Source: Herminiimonas arsenitoxidans
GTDB lineage: Bacteria > Pseudomonadota > Gammaproteobacteria > Burkholderiales > Burkholderiaceae_D
Direction: 5' to 3'
Assembly: GCF_900130075.1 (NCBI RefSeq)
Contig: NZ_LT671418.1
Span: 2,170,001 to 2,234,000 of the forward strand
Length of the DNA stretch: 64,000 bases
The position numbers were made by a program, and so were the translations under genes. Each line of letters starts with the position of its first letter. The first letter of the stretch is position 1. Positions 28,054 through 39,429 of the stretch are shown here, in pieces. The notes beneath the pieces are model-generated. The model saw only the letters and a program-made list of their open reading frames with translations, searched no databases and was not told where the DNA came from.

Positions 28054-29957
28054 TCGACGAACTCTTCCTTAGGCTCGTTCTTCGGCTTGGCTGGCGCCTT
28101 GGCGTCAGGCCGTTTGCCCAGCAAATAAAAATCCATCGCTGCCTTCGCAATCGGTGCCGCCGCTGCACCACCAAAACCACCATTTTCTACAATGATGGCC
28201 AAGGCTATGCGTGGATTGTCTGCCGGCGCAAAAGCCGTGTATAAGGCGTGATCGTGATGACGATCCGAGATTTTGCTGGAATCGTACTTCTCGCCTTTTT
28301 TGATCGCAATCACTTGCGCGGTACCCGTTTTACCGGCGGATACATACTCTGCTCTCGCGAAGGCGCGGGCACCAGTACCTTCTTTATTCACGCCTACCAT
28401 CGCGTGCTTGATGATGTCGATGTTTTCCTGCTTCAAGGGAATGCGATAGCTTTCTTTCGGCACGGTCAGCGTGCGTTGGCGCGTCGTGCCGTTTTCTATC
28501 ATCTTGACCAGATGCGGCTTCATCACGATGCCGTTATTGGCAAGCGTTGCTGTCGCATGCGCCAGTTGCAATGGTGTAAATGAGTTGTAACCCTGGCCAA
28601 TGCCGATAGAAATGGTTTCACCTGCATACCATTTCTTCTGCTCCGGCTTTTTATATGCCGCGGCCTTCCATGCTGTCGATGGCAACACGCCTGTACGTTC
28701 GAAGCGAAGATCGATACCGGTCTTTTGACCAAAGCCGAAAGGTTTCATGAAATCATGAATCGCATCGACGCCCAGATCATTGGCAAGAACGTAATAGTAG
28801 GTATCGCACGATTGCACGATCGATTTATACATATCGACTATGCCGTGCCCGCCTTCTTTATCGTCGCGGAATTTGTGATTACCAAACCAGAAATAACCCG
28901 GATCGGAAATCGCATCTGATGGTTTGCGTTTGCCCAACTCCAGTGCCGCCAGCGCCATAAACGGTTTGTACGTCGAACCTGGTGGATAAGCACCAGACAA
29001 GGGACGATTCAGAAGAGGGTGATCCGGCGAGTTATTCAGTGCATCCCAGTTTTGCTGATCAATACCTTCAACGAATAAATTAGGATCGAAGGTCGGCATC
29101 GATACATAGGCCAACACGTCGCCAGTCGATGGCTCAATCGCAATCAAGGCACCGCGTCGATCACCAAACGCTTGTTCGACGACCTTCTGCAATTCGATAT
29201 CGATAGACAGGATCAGATTATCGCCCGGCGTTGCCGCTGTGCGCGACAAGGTACGAATAGGACGACCGCCGGCTGAGACTTCAACTTCTTCGTAGCCGGT
29301 ACGGCCATGCAACTTGTCTTCGTAATTCTTTTCCAGACCTTCCTTGCCGATATGCTCGGTGCCACGATAGTTGGTCGCATCGTCGCTGTCGTCTATCTCT
29401 TTCGCTTCACGCGTATTGATGCGACCGATATAACCAATCACATGCGAAGCAACTGCGCCCAGCGGATATTGACGGAACAGACGCGCCTGGATTTCAACGC
29501 CGGGGAAGCGATAACGCTGTGCGGAAAAACGTGCGACTTCTTCATCAGTCAGACGTACACGAATCGGTGAACTAGCCAGATTACGCGATTCTTCCTGCAG
29601 TTTTTTGAAGCGTCTTCTATCCTTGGGTTGAATATCGACCAGTGTGGCCAATTCATCGATCAGTGTTTCAAGATCGCCATTGATTTTTGATGGTGTGATT
29701 TCCAGCGTATAAGCAGAATAATTACGTGCCAACACAACGCCGTTACGATCAACTATCAGTCCGCGATTGGGCACCACCGGCACGATAGAAATACGGTTGT
29801 CTTCTGCCTGCGCTACATAGTCATTGTGTTTGTATACCTGCAACCAGATAAAGCGGGTCAGCAAACACGCGAACAGAATGAACACAACCACACCGGCGAC
29901 CGACAAGCGCAGGCGGAAGAGTTGTAGTTCGCGTTCGGTATTTTTTAATTCAGTCAT
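28050..29957 (-). CDS. mrdA: Penicillin-binding protein 2 (elongasome transpeptidase)
   Basis: A 635-residue class B PBP that cross-links side-wall peptidoglycan. It has an N-terminal cytoplasmic tail and one transmembrane helix (about 18-40), a pedestal domain (about 60-240) and a transpeptidase domain with the active-site motif STYK (Ser328-Lys331), SCD (SxN-type second motif, typical of PBP2) and KTGTAQ. All catalytic motifs are intact. It overlaps rodA by four bases and follows mreD by 38 bases. Confidence 0.96.
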   Translation of the reverse strand: MTELKNTERELQLFRLRLSVAGVVVFILFACLLTRFIWLQVYKHNDYVAQAEDNRISIVPVVPNRGLIVDRNGVVLARNYSAYTLEITPSKINGDLETLIDELATLVDIQPKDRRRFKKLQEESRNLASSPIRVRLTDEEVARFSAQRYRFPGVEIQARLFRQYPLGAVASHVIGYIGRINTREAKEIDDSDDATNYRGTEHIGKEGLEKNYEDKLHGRTGYEEVEVSAGGRPIRTLSRTAATPGDNLILSIDIELQKVVEQAFGDRRGALIAIEPSTGDVLAYVSMPTFDPNLFVEGIDQQNWDALNNSPDHPLLNRPLSGAYPPGSTYKPFMALAALELGKRKPSDAISDPGYFWFGNHKFRDDKEGGHGIVDMYKSIVQSCDTYYYVLANDLGVDAIHDFMKPFGFGQKTGIDLRFERTGVLPSTAWKAAAYKKPEQKKWYAGETISIGIGQGYNSFTPLQLAHATATLANNGIVMKPHLVKMIENGTTRQRTLTVPKESYRIPLKQENIDIIKHAMVGVNKEGTGARAFARAEYVSAGKTGTAQVIAIKKGEKYDSSKISDRHHDHALYTAFAPADNPRIALAIIVENGGFGGAAAAPIAKAAMDFYLLGKRPDAKAPAKPKNEPKEEFVE

Positions 29958-29995
29958 TCGGTTTCAAATACCGGATAAACAACAGGGAAGGCGAC

Positions 29996-30511
29996 TTAAA
30001 TGGGCCGCGTATCATCGCGATTGATCGCGCGACGTTGTGGTGCGAGCAAGATCCATGTCACTACCGGCCATAACAAGGCGGCCACAACACTTTCGGAAAA
30101 ATACATCCAACCGGGAAAATTACCACCAACAAACAGTCGAACGATCACCTCGACCACTTGCGTCATCAATAACAACAAGAAGACATGCAGCGCCTGCGTA
30201 CCATTGGGGAACCACAATACGCGTCTATGTATCATGATCGCAAAATACGACAGCAAGGTATAAGCCAGTGCGTTCTCGCCAAGCACAGCCGCATCATGCA
30301 CATCCATCAACAAGCCCATGCAGAAAGCAACACCGATACCAACCTTGCGCGGTTGATGCATGCTCCAGAACACCAGTATCAGCGCAACAAAATCAGGTAC
30401 GCCTATCCACTGTCCCCACGGTAGCAAGTTCAGTAAAAAAGCGACGATCAAACTCACCACGATGAAAAGTGGGCTGGCCGGCAAAAGAATGTAATGAGGC
30501 TGATGGTTCAT
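29996..30511 (-). CDS. mreD: Rod shape-determining protein MreD
   Basis: A 171-residue inner-membrane protein with about five hydrophobic helices (LPASPLFIVVSLIVAFLLNL at the N-terminus), part of the MreBCD elongation complex. Sequence conservation in the family is low, so identity rests on length, hydrophobicity, the FCMGLLMDVHDAAVLGENAL region and position. It overlaps mreC by four bases. Confidence 0.93.
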   Translation of the reverse strand: MNHQPHYILLPASPLFIVVSLIVAFLLNLLPWGQWIGVPDFVALILVFWSMHQPRKVGIGVAFCMGLLMDVHDAAVLGENALAYTLLSYFAIMIHRRVLWFPNGTQALHVFLLLLMTQVVEVIVRLFVGGNFPGWMYFSESVVAALLWPVVTWILLAPQRRAINRDDTRPI

Positions 30512-31500
30512 CGCGGAGCAGTCGCAGGCTGTGGTGCAGATGGTTGGGCGGGTTGTAGATCAATGCCCTTGCCGGAAGTTCCATTCGTACGGCTGGCAGC
30601 ATGTCGCAGGATGCCAGCCATCTTGGTGTTCTTGTCTTTACTATCGTCCGCAGCGCGCGGCTCGAATTTGTTTTCAGTCAACAGTATCAGTAACTGACGA
30701 TTGCGATCGATGCCGGCCGACGGCTGGCAAATAATGCGTGCGAAGGAATCGACTGATTTGTTTTCAACTTGCGATACCGTCGCAACAGCCAAGCCCGGTG
30801 GATAAATACCATCGATGCCGGATGTCACCAGTACATCGCCTTTTTGAATATCGGCATTGGTCGGCATGAAGCGCAGATCCAGCACATTGGATTGGCCACG
30901 ACCGTAAGCCACACTGCGCAAACCATTGCGCACAACCTGCACCGGAATCGCCTGATTCTTGTCCGTCAGTAGAGTCACTTCCGAACTGAAAGGGAACACG
31001 CGCGTGACTTGACCCACGACACCGACATGATCAATCACTGGCTGCCCGGCTTCGACGCCGTGTTGACTGCCGCGATTGAGCACAATCTTGCGCGTGAAGG
31101 CATCACGGGTGTCGTACAGAATTTCACCTAATAAGGACTTCACCGGCAAGCGTTCGCTAGCACCCAACAATTGACGCAGCTGTGTATTCTCCGCGAGTAG
31201 CTGCTGCCCTTGTTGCAAGGTGCGCGCATCAAGCGTTTGCTGCAGTTTGAGTTTTTCGTTTTCGGCCTGTGCACTCGTTAGTGATGTGAAATAGTCACCA
31301 ACATAATAAAGTGCATCACGTGGTGCGAGGGCAACGACTTGCAAGGGGTAGAGCGCGGTCGAGATGACTTGCCGCACGACGGCGAGTGAGCGCATGTGTG
31401 AATCCACACCCAGCAACACCAACGCAATCAAGGCGAAGAACACCATCTTTGCACGTGCCGATGCACCTTGTTTGAAGAGTGGTGGTGGGCTGTATTCCAT
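30508..31500 (-). CDS. mreC: Rod shape-determining protein MreC
   Basis: A 330-residue bitopic protein: one N-terminal helix (about 18-38), a coiled coil (about 75-110, ENEKLKLQQTLDARTLQQGQ) and the beta-barrel MreC domain (about 120-275; LNRGSQHGVEAGQPVIDHVG, VLVTSGIDGIYPPGLAVA). The C-terminal 50 residues are low-complexity, rich in Pro/Ala/Gln. It bridges MreB and PBP2. There are about 150 bases between it and mreB, which hold no gene. Confidence 0.95.
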   Translation of the reverse strand: MEYSPPPLFKQGASARAKMVFFALIALVLLGVDSHMRSLAVVRQVISTALYPLQVVALAPRDALYYVGDYFTSLTSAQAENEKLKLQQTLDARTLQQGQQLLAENTQLRQLLGASERLPVKSLLGEILYDTRDAFTRKIVLNRGSQHGVEAGQPVIDHVGVVGQVTRVFPFSSEVTLLTDKNQAIPVQVVRNGLRSVAYGRGQSNVLDLRFMPTNADIQKGDVLVTSGIDGIYPPGLAVATVSQVENKSVDSFARIICQPSAGIDRNRQLLILLTENKFEPRAADDSKDKNTKMAGILRHAASRTNGTSGKGIDLQPAQPSAPQPATAPR

Positions 31501-31652
31501 GTATTACTTGTTGGAGAGCGTGCCGAAGAGCTTCACAACAAACCGCGCTGCCGAGACGTGAAGTCCGGCAGCCGCGATCTGTGTTTCGAAGTGTTGTGCT
31601 TTCATGACATTGTTCATGTCAGCCAGTCTGAAGATAATGCGCTTGTGGACGA

Positions 31653-32747
<1,095 letters not shown>

Positions 32748-32949
32748 TTATTAGCCGCGGCGGCCCAATATCGGCGCCAGCAAGGCATTAACCCGATATT
32801 CTACCTTATAATTTACCTTAAATTAGTCGTCTCAAAAGGCAAAAATATCCGCTTGATGCGCTATTTTGCGAAGCTTTTGCCAACACTAGAAGACTTTTGC
32901 TTCTTTCGATTTCCTTAACATTGAACAGCGGCCCGACCGCAATCCGACC

Positions 32950-33252
32950 ATGTCCCTCGAACTTTCCGATGTCAAACGCCTATCAATGCTCGCGCAAATT
33001 GAACTGACCAACGAGCAATCCGTGCAAACGCTGGACAAGCTCAATGGTATTTTTGCCTTGGTTGAACAATTGCGTGCCGTCGATACCACGGGTATCGAAC
33101 CATTGAATCACCCTATCGCCATGATGCAGCCAAATTTGTCGCTGCGCTTGCGTGACGATGTCGTCAGCGAAGCGAATCGTCGCGACGATTACCAACAAGT
33201 CGCACCGGCTACACAAGACGGTTTATATCTGGTGCCTAAAGTCATCGAATAA
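32950..33252 (+). CDS. gatC: Asp/Glu-tRNA amidotransferase subunit C
   Basis: A 100-residue subunit of GatCAB, which converts Asp-tRNA(Asn) and Glu-tRNA(Gln) to the amidated forms. It is typical in length; the N-terminal [15 protein letters not shown] and the [22 protein letters not shown] segment match the family. First gene of gatCAB. Confidence 0.95.
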   Translation: MSLELSDVKRLSMLAQIELTNEQSVQTLDKLNGIFALVEQLRAVDTTGIEPLNHPIAMMQPNLSLRLRDDVVSEANRRDDYQQVAPATQDGLYLVPKVIE

Positions 33253-33339
33253 ATCGCCAGCGCTTTTTCGCTTTTTATTAAATTAAATGCGCACTTGGAG
33301 CAATTAATTGCTCCAACAACCGAACACCAGAAATTCACT

Positions 33340-34797
33340 ATGCATACCAAGACACTTAAAGAATTATCCGCACTGCTGCATGCCAAGAAAATTTCCGCGA
33401 CGGAGTTGGCGAATCTGTTTTTGGATCGCATCAAGCAAAGCGATTTGAACGCATTCCTGCACGTAGATTCTGCTTTGACTTTGAAGCAAGCAGCGGCGGC
33501 AGATCAACGTCTGGCCAGCGGCGATACCACTGCATTGACTGGCATCCCGATTGCACATAAAGATATTTTCGTCACACGCGATTGGCGTTCAACTGCCGGC
33601 TCCAAGATGCTGGAAAACTACGTCAGTCCATTCGATGCAACCGTCGTAGAAAAATTCAACCAGGCTGGCATGGTCCATCTGGGCAAATTGAATTGCGATG
33701 AATTCGCGATGGGTTCATCGAATGAAAACTCCTACTTCGGCGCAGTGAAAAATCCATGGGATAAAGCGGCGATTCCTGGCGGCTCTTCCGGTGGTTCCGC
33801 AGCAGCAATTGCTGCGCGTCTGGCACCGGCATCGACAGCAACCGACACCGGCGGCTCGATCCGCCAACCGGCAGCAATGTGTGGCGTGACTGGCATCAAG
33901 CCAACTTACGGCAGCGTATCGCGCTTCGGCATGATCGCGTTTGCATCATCGCTGGATCAAGGCGGCCCGATTGCAAAAACGGCAGAAGATTGCGGCATGC
34001 TGTTGAACGCGATGACAGGTTTTGATCCACGTGATTCGACCAGTATCGAACGCGCTCAAGAAGATTTCACACGCGATTTGAACGCACCTTTGCAAGGCTT
34101 AAAGATCGGCTTGCCACGCGAATATTTTGGCGAAGGCTTGGCTGCCGATGTAGAACAAGCAGTACGTGCTGCACTCAAGGAATATGAAAAGCTGGGCGCA
34201 ACGCTGGTTGATATTTCTTTGCCAAAAACAGAGTTGTCGATTCCAACGTATTACGTCATCGCACCAGCAGAAGCGTCATCCAATTTGAGCCGCTTCGATG
34301 GCGTACGTTACGGCTATCGCGCCAAGGATTACACCGATCTGTCCGACATGTATCGCAAGACGCGCTCGGAAGGTTTTGGCGATGAAGTCAAACGTCGTAT
34401 CCTGGTCGGTGCTTATGTACTGTCACATGGTTACTATGACGCTTACTACTTGCAAGCGCAAAAAATCCGTCGCCTGATCGCGCAGGATTTCCAGCAAGCA
34501 TTCACACAATGCGACGTCATCATGGGGCCGGTATCGCCGACCGTAGCGTGGGATCTGGGTGACAAGGCTGACGATCCTATCGCCAACTATCTGGCTGATA
34601 TTTTCACGCTGTCGACCAGCCTGGCTGGCTTGCCTGGCATGTCGATACCTTGCGGTTTTGGTCAGGGCGAAAAGAATTCCAAGCGCCCGGTTGGTTTGCA
34701 AATCATCGGCAACTATTTTGCCGAAGCAAAGTTGCTGAACGTCGCACATCAATATCAACAAGCGACCGACTGGCACTTGCGCCAACCTGCCGAATAA
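33340..34797 (+). CDS. gatA: Asp/Glu-tRNA amidotransferase subunit A
   Basis: An amidase-signature enzyme of 485 residues that releases ammonia from glutamine or asparagine. Catalytic triad Lys74 ([10 protein letters not shown]), Ser149 (GGSSGGS) and nucleophile Ser173 ([11 protein letters not shown]) are intact. ATG 33340 ([10 protein letters not shown]) is the normal family start; the upstream in-frame codon would add an untypical 15 residues. It is 87 bases after gatC and 58 before gatB. Confidence 0.97.
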   Translation: MHTKTLKELSALLHAKKISATELANLFLDRIKQSDLNAFLHVDSALTLKQAAAADQRLASGDTTALTGIPIAHKDIFVTRDWRSTAGSKMLENYVSPFDATVVEKFNQAGMVHLGKLNCDEFAMGSSNENSYFGAVKNPWDKAAIPGGSSGGSAAAIAARLAPASTATDTGGSIRQPAAMCGVTGIKPTYGSVSRFGMIAFASSLDQGGPIAKTAEDCGMLLNAMTGFDPRDSTSIERAQEDFTRDLNAPLQGLKIGLPREYFGEGLAADVEQAVRAALKEYEKLGATLVDISLPKTELSIPTYYVIAPAEASSNLSRFDGVRYGYRAKDYTDLSDMYRKTRSEGFGDEVKRRILVGAYVLSHGYYDAYYLQAQKIRRLIAQDFQQAFTQCDVIMGPVSPTVAWDLGDKADDPIANYLADIFTLSTSLAGLPGMSIPCGFGQGEKNSKRPVGLQIIGNYFAEAKLLNVAHQYQQATDWHLRQPAE

Positions 34798-34855
34798 AAC
34801 GCCATCAGTACAGCGCGACGAACTTTAATACGCTAACAAGCGAGTAAGGAAATAT

Positions 34856-36316
34856 ATGCAGTGGGAAGTGGTAATCGGTCTGGAAACGCACACGCAGTTG
34901 ACGACCCAGACAAAAATTTTCAGCGGCTCGCCGACACAGTTCGGCGCGGAGCCAAACACGCAAACATCGCCGGTCGATCTGGCCTTGCCGGGCGCCTTGC
35001 CTGTGATGAATCGCGGCGCAGTGGAACGTGCGATTCAATTTGGCCTCGCCATCGGTGCGACCATTGCACCGCACTCGGTCTTTGCGCGTAAAAATTATTT
35101 CTATCCTGATTTGCCTAAGGGTTATCAGATCAGTCAAATGGATCTGCCTATCGTGCAAGGTGGCCGCGTATCGTTCGCAATGGAAGTTGACGGCAAAACA
35201 GAAATCCGTTCCGTGCAATTGACCCGAGCGCATCTGGAAGAAGACGCCGGCAAATCGCTGCACGAGGATTACCACGGCATGACCGGCATCGACTTGAATC
35301 GCGCCGGCACACCGCTGCTCGAGATCGTGACCGAACCGGATATGCGCAGCGCGGTTGAAGCTGTCGCCTATGCCAAGGCCTTACACACACTCGTCACTTG
35401 GATCGGCATCTGTGACGGCAATATGCAGGAAGGCTCCTTCCGCTGCGACGCCAACGTTTCCGTACGCCCAGTTGGACAAAAGGAATACGGCACACGCTGC
35501 GAGATCAAGAATCTGAACTCATTCCGCTTCCTCGAAGATGCGATCAACTACGAAGTGCGTCGCCAGATCGAACTGATCGAAGACGGCGGCCGCGTGGTGC
35601 AAGCAACGCGCTTGTACGATCCAGACAAAAAAGAAACACGCGAAATGCGCAGCAAGGAAGACGCACACGATTACCGCTACTTCCCTGATCCTGATTTGCC
35701 ACCGCTGGTCGTCAGCGCAGAATGGATCGCACGCGTACAAGCAGCAATGCCGGAATTGCCAGGCATCATGCGTGAACGCTTTGTACGCGACTATAGCCTG
35801 TCAGAATACGACGCGGCAGTACTGACGCAATCGAAGGCCATGGCAAACTATTTTGAAGACGTAGTTGCCGCCGCCGGCAAGGAACAAGCCAAACCTGCGG
35901 CCAACTGGCTGATGGGCGATGTTGCATCGACACTCAATCGTGAAGACATCGAAATCTCCGCGTCACCAGTCGCCGCCGCGCAACTCGCATTACTGTTGAA
36001 GCGTATCGCCGACGGCACGATTTCCAACAAGATTGCGAAAGAAATATTCGGCGCAATGTGGGAAGCGAAATCGGATAGCGTCGCGCTAGCGGATGAATTG
36101 ATCGAATCGAAAGGTTTGAAACAAATCTCCGACAGCGGCGCACTGGAGGCCATCATTGATCAGGTATTGGCAGCCAACGAAAAATCCGTTGCCGAATATC
36201 GTGCCGGCAAGGAGCAAGCCATCAATGCTCTGATGGGTCAAGCGATGAAAGCCAGCAAAGGCAAAGCCAATCCAGCGCAGCTCACTGAATTGCTGAAGAA
36301 AAAACTGACTGCATAA
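34856..36316 (+). CDS. gatB: Asp/Glu-tRNA amidotransferase subunit B
   Basis: The kinase and amidotransferase subunit of GatCAB, 486 residues. The N-terminal cradle domain has [13 protein letters not shown], the metal-site region has [15 protein letters not shown], and [16 protein letters not shown] is present. A C-terminal YqeY-like tail (about 410-486) binds tRNA. A strong terminator follows. Confidence 0.97.
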   Translation: MQWEVVIGLETHTQLTTQTKIFSGSPTQFGAEPNTQTSPVDLALPGALPVMNRGAVERAIQFGLAIGATIAPHSVFARKNYFYPDLPKGYQISQMDLPIVQGGRVSFAMEVDGKTEIRSVQLTRAHLEEDAGKSLHEDYHGMTGIDLNRAGTPLLEIVTEPDMRSAVEAVAYAKALHTLVTWIGICDGNMQEGSFRCDANVSVRPVGQKEYGTRCEIKNLNSFRFLEDAINYEVRRQIELIEDGGRVVQATRLYDPDKKETREMRSKEDAHDYRYFPDPDLPPLVVSAEWIARVQAAMPELPGIMRERFVRDYSLSEYDAAVLTQSKAMANYFEDVVAAAGKEQAKPAANWLMGDVASTLNREDIEISASPVAAAQLALLLKRIADGTISNKIAKEIFGAMWEAKSDSVALADELIESKGLKQISDSGALEAIIDQVLAANEKSVAEYRAGKEQAINALMGQAMKASKGKANPAQLTELLKKKLTA

Positions 36317-36340
36317 GCATCAAGCAAGTCATCCGCACAA

Positions 36341-36376
36341 AGCGCGCTCCTTAAAACGAGCGCGCTTTTTTATTTT
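36341..36376 (+). terminator. Terminator of gatCAB
   Basis: A 9-bp perfect stem AGCGCGCTC / GAGCGCGCT (36341-36349 with 36358-36366) followed by TTTTTTATTTTT, 25 bases after the gatB stop. Confidence 0.93.
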
Positions 36377-36488
36377 TCGGCATCAGCAATAAGAAAGTAA
36401 TGCATGTGTGCAACACACTCATGTCCGCATGATTTACATGCAAACTATTTTTGCCGCTACGTGTCCAATCAGAGTCTTACACTCGTCT

Positions 36489-36911
36489 ATGGACAGTCCA
36501 ATGAACACGCCAGACACACCAGCAGGCCCTACCGATCTCGGCGCAGCACGCCCAGAAGACCTGGGCTACCCGCTCGATATATCGGCCCATTTATCCAATG
36601 GAGAAGCCTCACACATACTGCACACCCAACACAGTGCTCAGGTTCAACTCTTCATCGATGCCTTGCAAATGAAACGTCCGGTTTCGCACGATGTAGCATC
36701 GTCATTTCTCGAGTTTCTGTTGAAAGACACCATACCTGCCGACGCGCCGCAATTGAGAGCGCACATGCATGCAAGCAACTGGGAGCAATATCTGACGCCG
36801 CCGGAAAATCTGGATGACATTGCGCGTCGTGCAGCAACTTTTTTCGATAGTGAGGCTGGCGTAGAGTTAAGTAATTTTTACACCAAGATCATTTCACGCA
36901 CGACTATTTAA
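36489..36911 (+). CDS. Hypothetical protein (about 140 aa)
   Basis: An open frame of about 140 residues starting MDSPMNTPDTP; a second ATG at 36501 would also serve. It has no signal peptide, membrane segment or motif that I recognise. The N-terminal 35 residues are Pro/Ala-rich and likely disordered; the rest is mixed helical (QVQLFIDALQMKRPVSHDV, FLEFLLKDTIPA). The frame continues upstream to 36408, but that part looks non-coding. It is flanked by terminators on both sides and so is a single-gene unit. Confidence 0.6.
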   Translation: MDSPMNTPDTPAGPTDLGAARPEDLGYPLDISAHLSNGEASHILHTQHSAQVQLFIDALQMKRPVSHDVASSFLEFLLKDTIPADAPQLRAHMHASNWEQYLTPPENLDDIARRAATFFDSEAGVELSNFYTKIISRTTI

Positions 36912-36952
36912 ACCGTTTGCAAATATTCAAAACATTAATCCATGCCCAAAAC

Positions 36953-36989
36953 AAAAGCGCGCTCTATAAACGAGTGCGCTTTTAATTTT
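36953..36989. terminator. Probable bidirectional terminator
   Basis: AAAAGCGCGCTC pairs with GAGTGCGCTTTT (one G-U on the plus strand) around a 7-base loop, with A-rich 5' and T-rich 3' flanks. It lies between two convergent genes and could serve both. Confidence 0.8.
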
Positions 36990-37005
36990 TTCACTGTGTT
37001 GTTAT

Positions 37006-37623
37006 CTATCGAGATGAAGCCGTTTGAGTAATCTCGCGATATCGCCGCAAAGTCAGATCGTATTTTTCATTGACCTGTGCAAGCTCCAGTTCGCTATCTT
37101 GCACACTCTTCTTCAACTCACGCACATCCTGCTCTGATCGCCCCAACTTCGCTTGTAAAGCTGCAGAGACTCCGCCTTTTTGTTTTTGCGCAGCGACTGC
37201 TGTTTGCGTCACGCCCAGTTCTTTCTCGGCATCTGCCAACACACGTTTCTGTTGTGCGATTTGTTCGTTCACAAGTTCGGTATCGCGCTTGCGTGCTGAG
37301 ACGATATCGTCTTCGCTGCGATAACGTGCGGAGAGTGCGCGATCAGATCTTTTTCGTTCGTCAGCGACAGCTTGTTCTGCTTTTTTCTTTTGCTGCTGCA
37401 GTTCCTGGACGCGCTTTTGCTCGGCGGTAAGCGGAGCGGCGATATCTTTTTTTACTGCGCCGTTGCTACTGTATTCGCGCACGGCGCGGTCAGCGCATTC
37501 CGGGATCGGACGGTCGGAAGTGAGTGTATTGCCTGCAGCATCCTTGCACATGTAGACCTTGGCGTGCGCAGATGCTGCGATAAACATCGAGAAGAAAAAC
37601 AGTGTCTTGATTGCACCTTTCAT
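37006..37623 (-). CDS. DUF4124-domain periplasmic protein with coiled coil
   Basis: A 205-residue exported protein. The signal peptide (MKGAIKTLFFFSMFIAASAHA) is followed by a DUF4124-type segment (VYMCKDAAGNTLTSDRPIPEC, with two Cys) and then a long charged helix-forming region (about 65-200, KRVQELQQQKKKAEQAVADE onward) that should form a coiled coil. Function is unknown. It lies 26 bases downstream of pyrE on the same strand and so may be co-transcribed. Confidence 0.82.
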   Translation of the reverse strand: MKGAIKTLFFFSMFIAASAHAKVYMCKDAAGNTLTSDRPIPECADRAVREYSSNGAVKKDIAAPLTAEQKRVQELQQQKKKAEQAVADERKRSDRALSARYRSEDDIVSARKRDTELVNEQIAQQKRVLADAEKELGVTQTAVAAQKQKGGVSAALQAKLGRSEQDVRELKKSVQDSELELAQVNEKYDLTLRRYREITQTASSR

Positions 37624-37649
37624 TTCACTCCCCGAGAAGAATAACGATT

Positions 37650-38315
37650 TTATGCCACGCCGTACCTCGTACGGTAAGCAGCGACAGCTTCTTTGTATTT
37701 CGCCTGTTCAGAATCCGCACCGGCATTCGACAGGTATTCAAACAGGTCCGACAAGTTACCTATCGATACCACCGGCATATCGTAGGTATTGCTGACTTCC
37801 TGCACGGCCGAATGTGCTGACAATGCACCATCCTTGCCGGAGCGTTCCATCCTATCCAGCGCAATCAGCACGGCGCATGGCGTCGCACCGGCGGCGCGTA
37901 TCATGTCGACCGATTCACGCACGGAGGTACCGGCGGAAATCACGTCGTCGATGATCACTACGCGCCCTTGCAACTTGGCTCCGACTATCGTGCCGCCTTC
38001 GCCGTGATCCTTGGCTTCCTTGCGATTGAAGGCAAACGATACGTCGCGGCCTTTGTTCGCCAGCGCCACTGCAGTCGCCGAAGCGAGCGTGATGCCTTTG
38101 TAAGCTGGGCCAAACAACATATCGAATTCGATGCCCGAATCGATCAGTGTCTGTGCATAAAACTCGGCCAGCGCTGCCAGCGTGCCACCCTGATTAAACA
38201 AGCCAGCGTTAAAAAAGTAAGGCGATGTGCGACCAGCCTTGGTCACAAACTCGCCGAAACGCAGTACGCCGGTTTCAACCGAAAACTTGATAAATTCTTG
38301 CCGTAAATTGTTCAA
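37650..38315 (-). CDS. pyrE: Orotate phosphoribosyltransferase
   Basis: Joins orotate to PRPP to give OMP in pyrimidine synthesis. It has the PRPP-binding motif [17 protein letters not shown] near residue 120 and [19 protein letters not shown] near the N-terminus. The frame extends to an ATG at 38375, but a TTG at 38315 (product starting [10 protein letters not shown]) has GGAG five bases upstream and gives the usual family N-terminus of about 221 residues. I therefore prefer the TTG start. Divergent from xth. Confidence 0.93.
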   Translation of the reverse strand: MNNLRQEFIKFSVETGVLRFGEFVTKAGRTSPYFFNAGLFNQGGTLAALAEFYAQTLIDSGIEFDMLFGPAYKGITLASATAVALANKGRDVSFAFNRKEAKDHGEGGTIVGAKLQGRVVIIDDVISAGTSVRESVDMIRAAGATPCAVLIALDRMERSGKDGALSAHSAVQEVSNTYDMPVVSIGNLSDLFEYLSNAGADSEQAKYKEAVAAYRTRYGVA

Positions 38316-38512
38316 AACAACTCCATAACGGGTAAAAGTGACGAAAATTGTCGTTATTTGCTCGACTAAAGCCACATTTTAAAGCGTTATCGGGTCTACA
38401 TGCCTGTAAATGCAAAGCCCATGCCTGATCGATCCCGCATCGCTCTGACTGAAAGCAAGCCGTACGGCATCGAATCGGTTATCCTGATCGCCTCATTTTT
38501 TTGAACGACGCT

Positions 38513-39295
38513 ATGTTGAAAATTGTTTCTGCCAATCTGAATGGCATACGCTCCGCCGCTAAAAAAGGCTTTTTCCAATGGATGGCCAAGCACTCTGCCG
38601 ATTACATCTGCGTGCAGGAATTGAAGGCGCAAGAAGCGGATATGACGCCGGACTTTCTGACACCGGAAGGTTATTTTGGTTACTTCCACTACGCCGAGAA
38701 AAAAGGCTATTCCGGCGCAGGCGTGTATTGCAAGACCAAACCGGACCACGTACAGATCGGTTTTAACTGCCCTGAGTTCGATGCAGAAGGACGCTATGTG
38801 CAATGCGATTTTGGCAATCTGAGTGTGATCTCGGTATATTGCCCATCCGGTTCATCGGGCGAAGAACGGCAACAGGCCAAGTTCCGTTTCATGGATGTTT
38901 TCCTGCCGCATCTGCAAGCATTGAAGGCGCAGGGACGCGAGTTCGTCATCTGCGGCGACTGGAATATTGCGCACCATGAAATCGATCTGAAGAATTTCAA
39001 AGGCAATCGCAAAAATTCCGGCTTCCTGCCGGAAGAACGTGCATGGCTGACACGTGTATTTGATGAAGTAGGCTTGGTTGATGTGTATCGTCGTCTGCAT
39101 CCGACCACCACTGAAGAGTGCTACACATGGTGGAGCAATCGTGGTCAGGCCTATGCCAAGAACGTCGGTTGGCGCATTGATTACCAGGTGGCAACACCGG
39201 CACTCGCAGCAAAAGCGCACGCTGCCGAGATTTACAAGGATGAACGCTTCAGCGATCACGCCCCGTTGACGATAGGCTACGACTGGAAGGGATGA
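38513..39295 (+). CDS. xth: Exodeoxyribonuclease III
   Basis: An AP endonuclease/3'-5' exonuclease of the EEP fold, 260 residues, acting in base-excision repair. Motifs: IVSANLNGIRSAAKKG, CVQELKAQ (metal Glu), ICGDWNIAHHEIDLKN, WRIDYQVA and the final SDHAPL with catalytic Asp-His. All catalytic residues are present. ATG 38513 (MLKIVSANLNG) is the family start; an upstream TTG at 38501 is less likely. It is divergent from pyrE. Confidence 0.95.
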   Translation: MLKIVSANLNGIRSAAKKGFFQWMAKHSADYICVQELKAQEADMTPDFLTPEGYFGYFHYAEKKGYSGAGVYCKTKPDHVQIGFNCPEFDAEGRYVQCDFGNLSVISVYCPSGSSGEERQQAKFRFMDVFLPHLQALKAQGREFVICGDWNIAHHEIDLKNFKGNRKNSGFLPEERAWLTRVFDEVGLVDVYRRLHPTTTEECYTWWSNRGQAYAKNVGWRIDYQVATPALAAKAHAAEIYKDERFSDHAPLTIGYDWKG

Positions 39296-39429
39296 GTGCA
39301 TGGCCGCTTTTCACGAAGCGGTCATAAAGCATTTTTATAATCCAGAACAACGCGGGGATCGCACGACTATTTCCAAAGCAAGGCTTGCGGCCACCAGCGC
39401 ATCGCAACTCAACCATTCTGGAAATAATC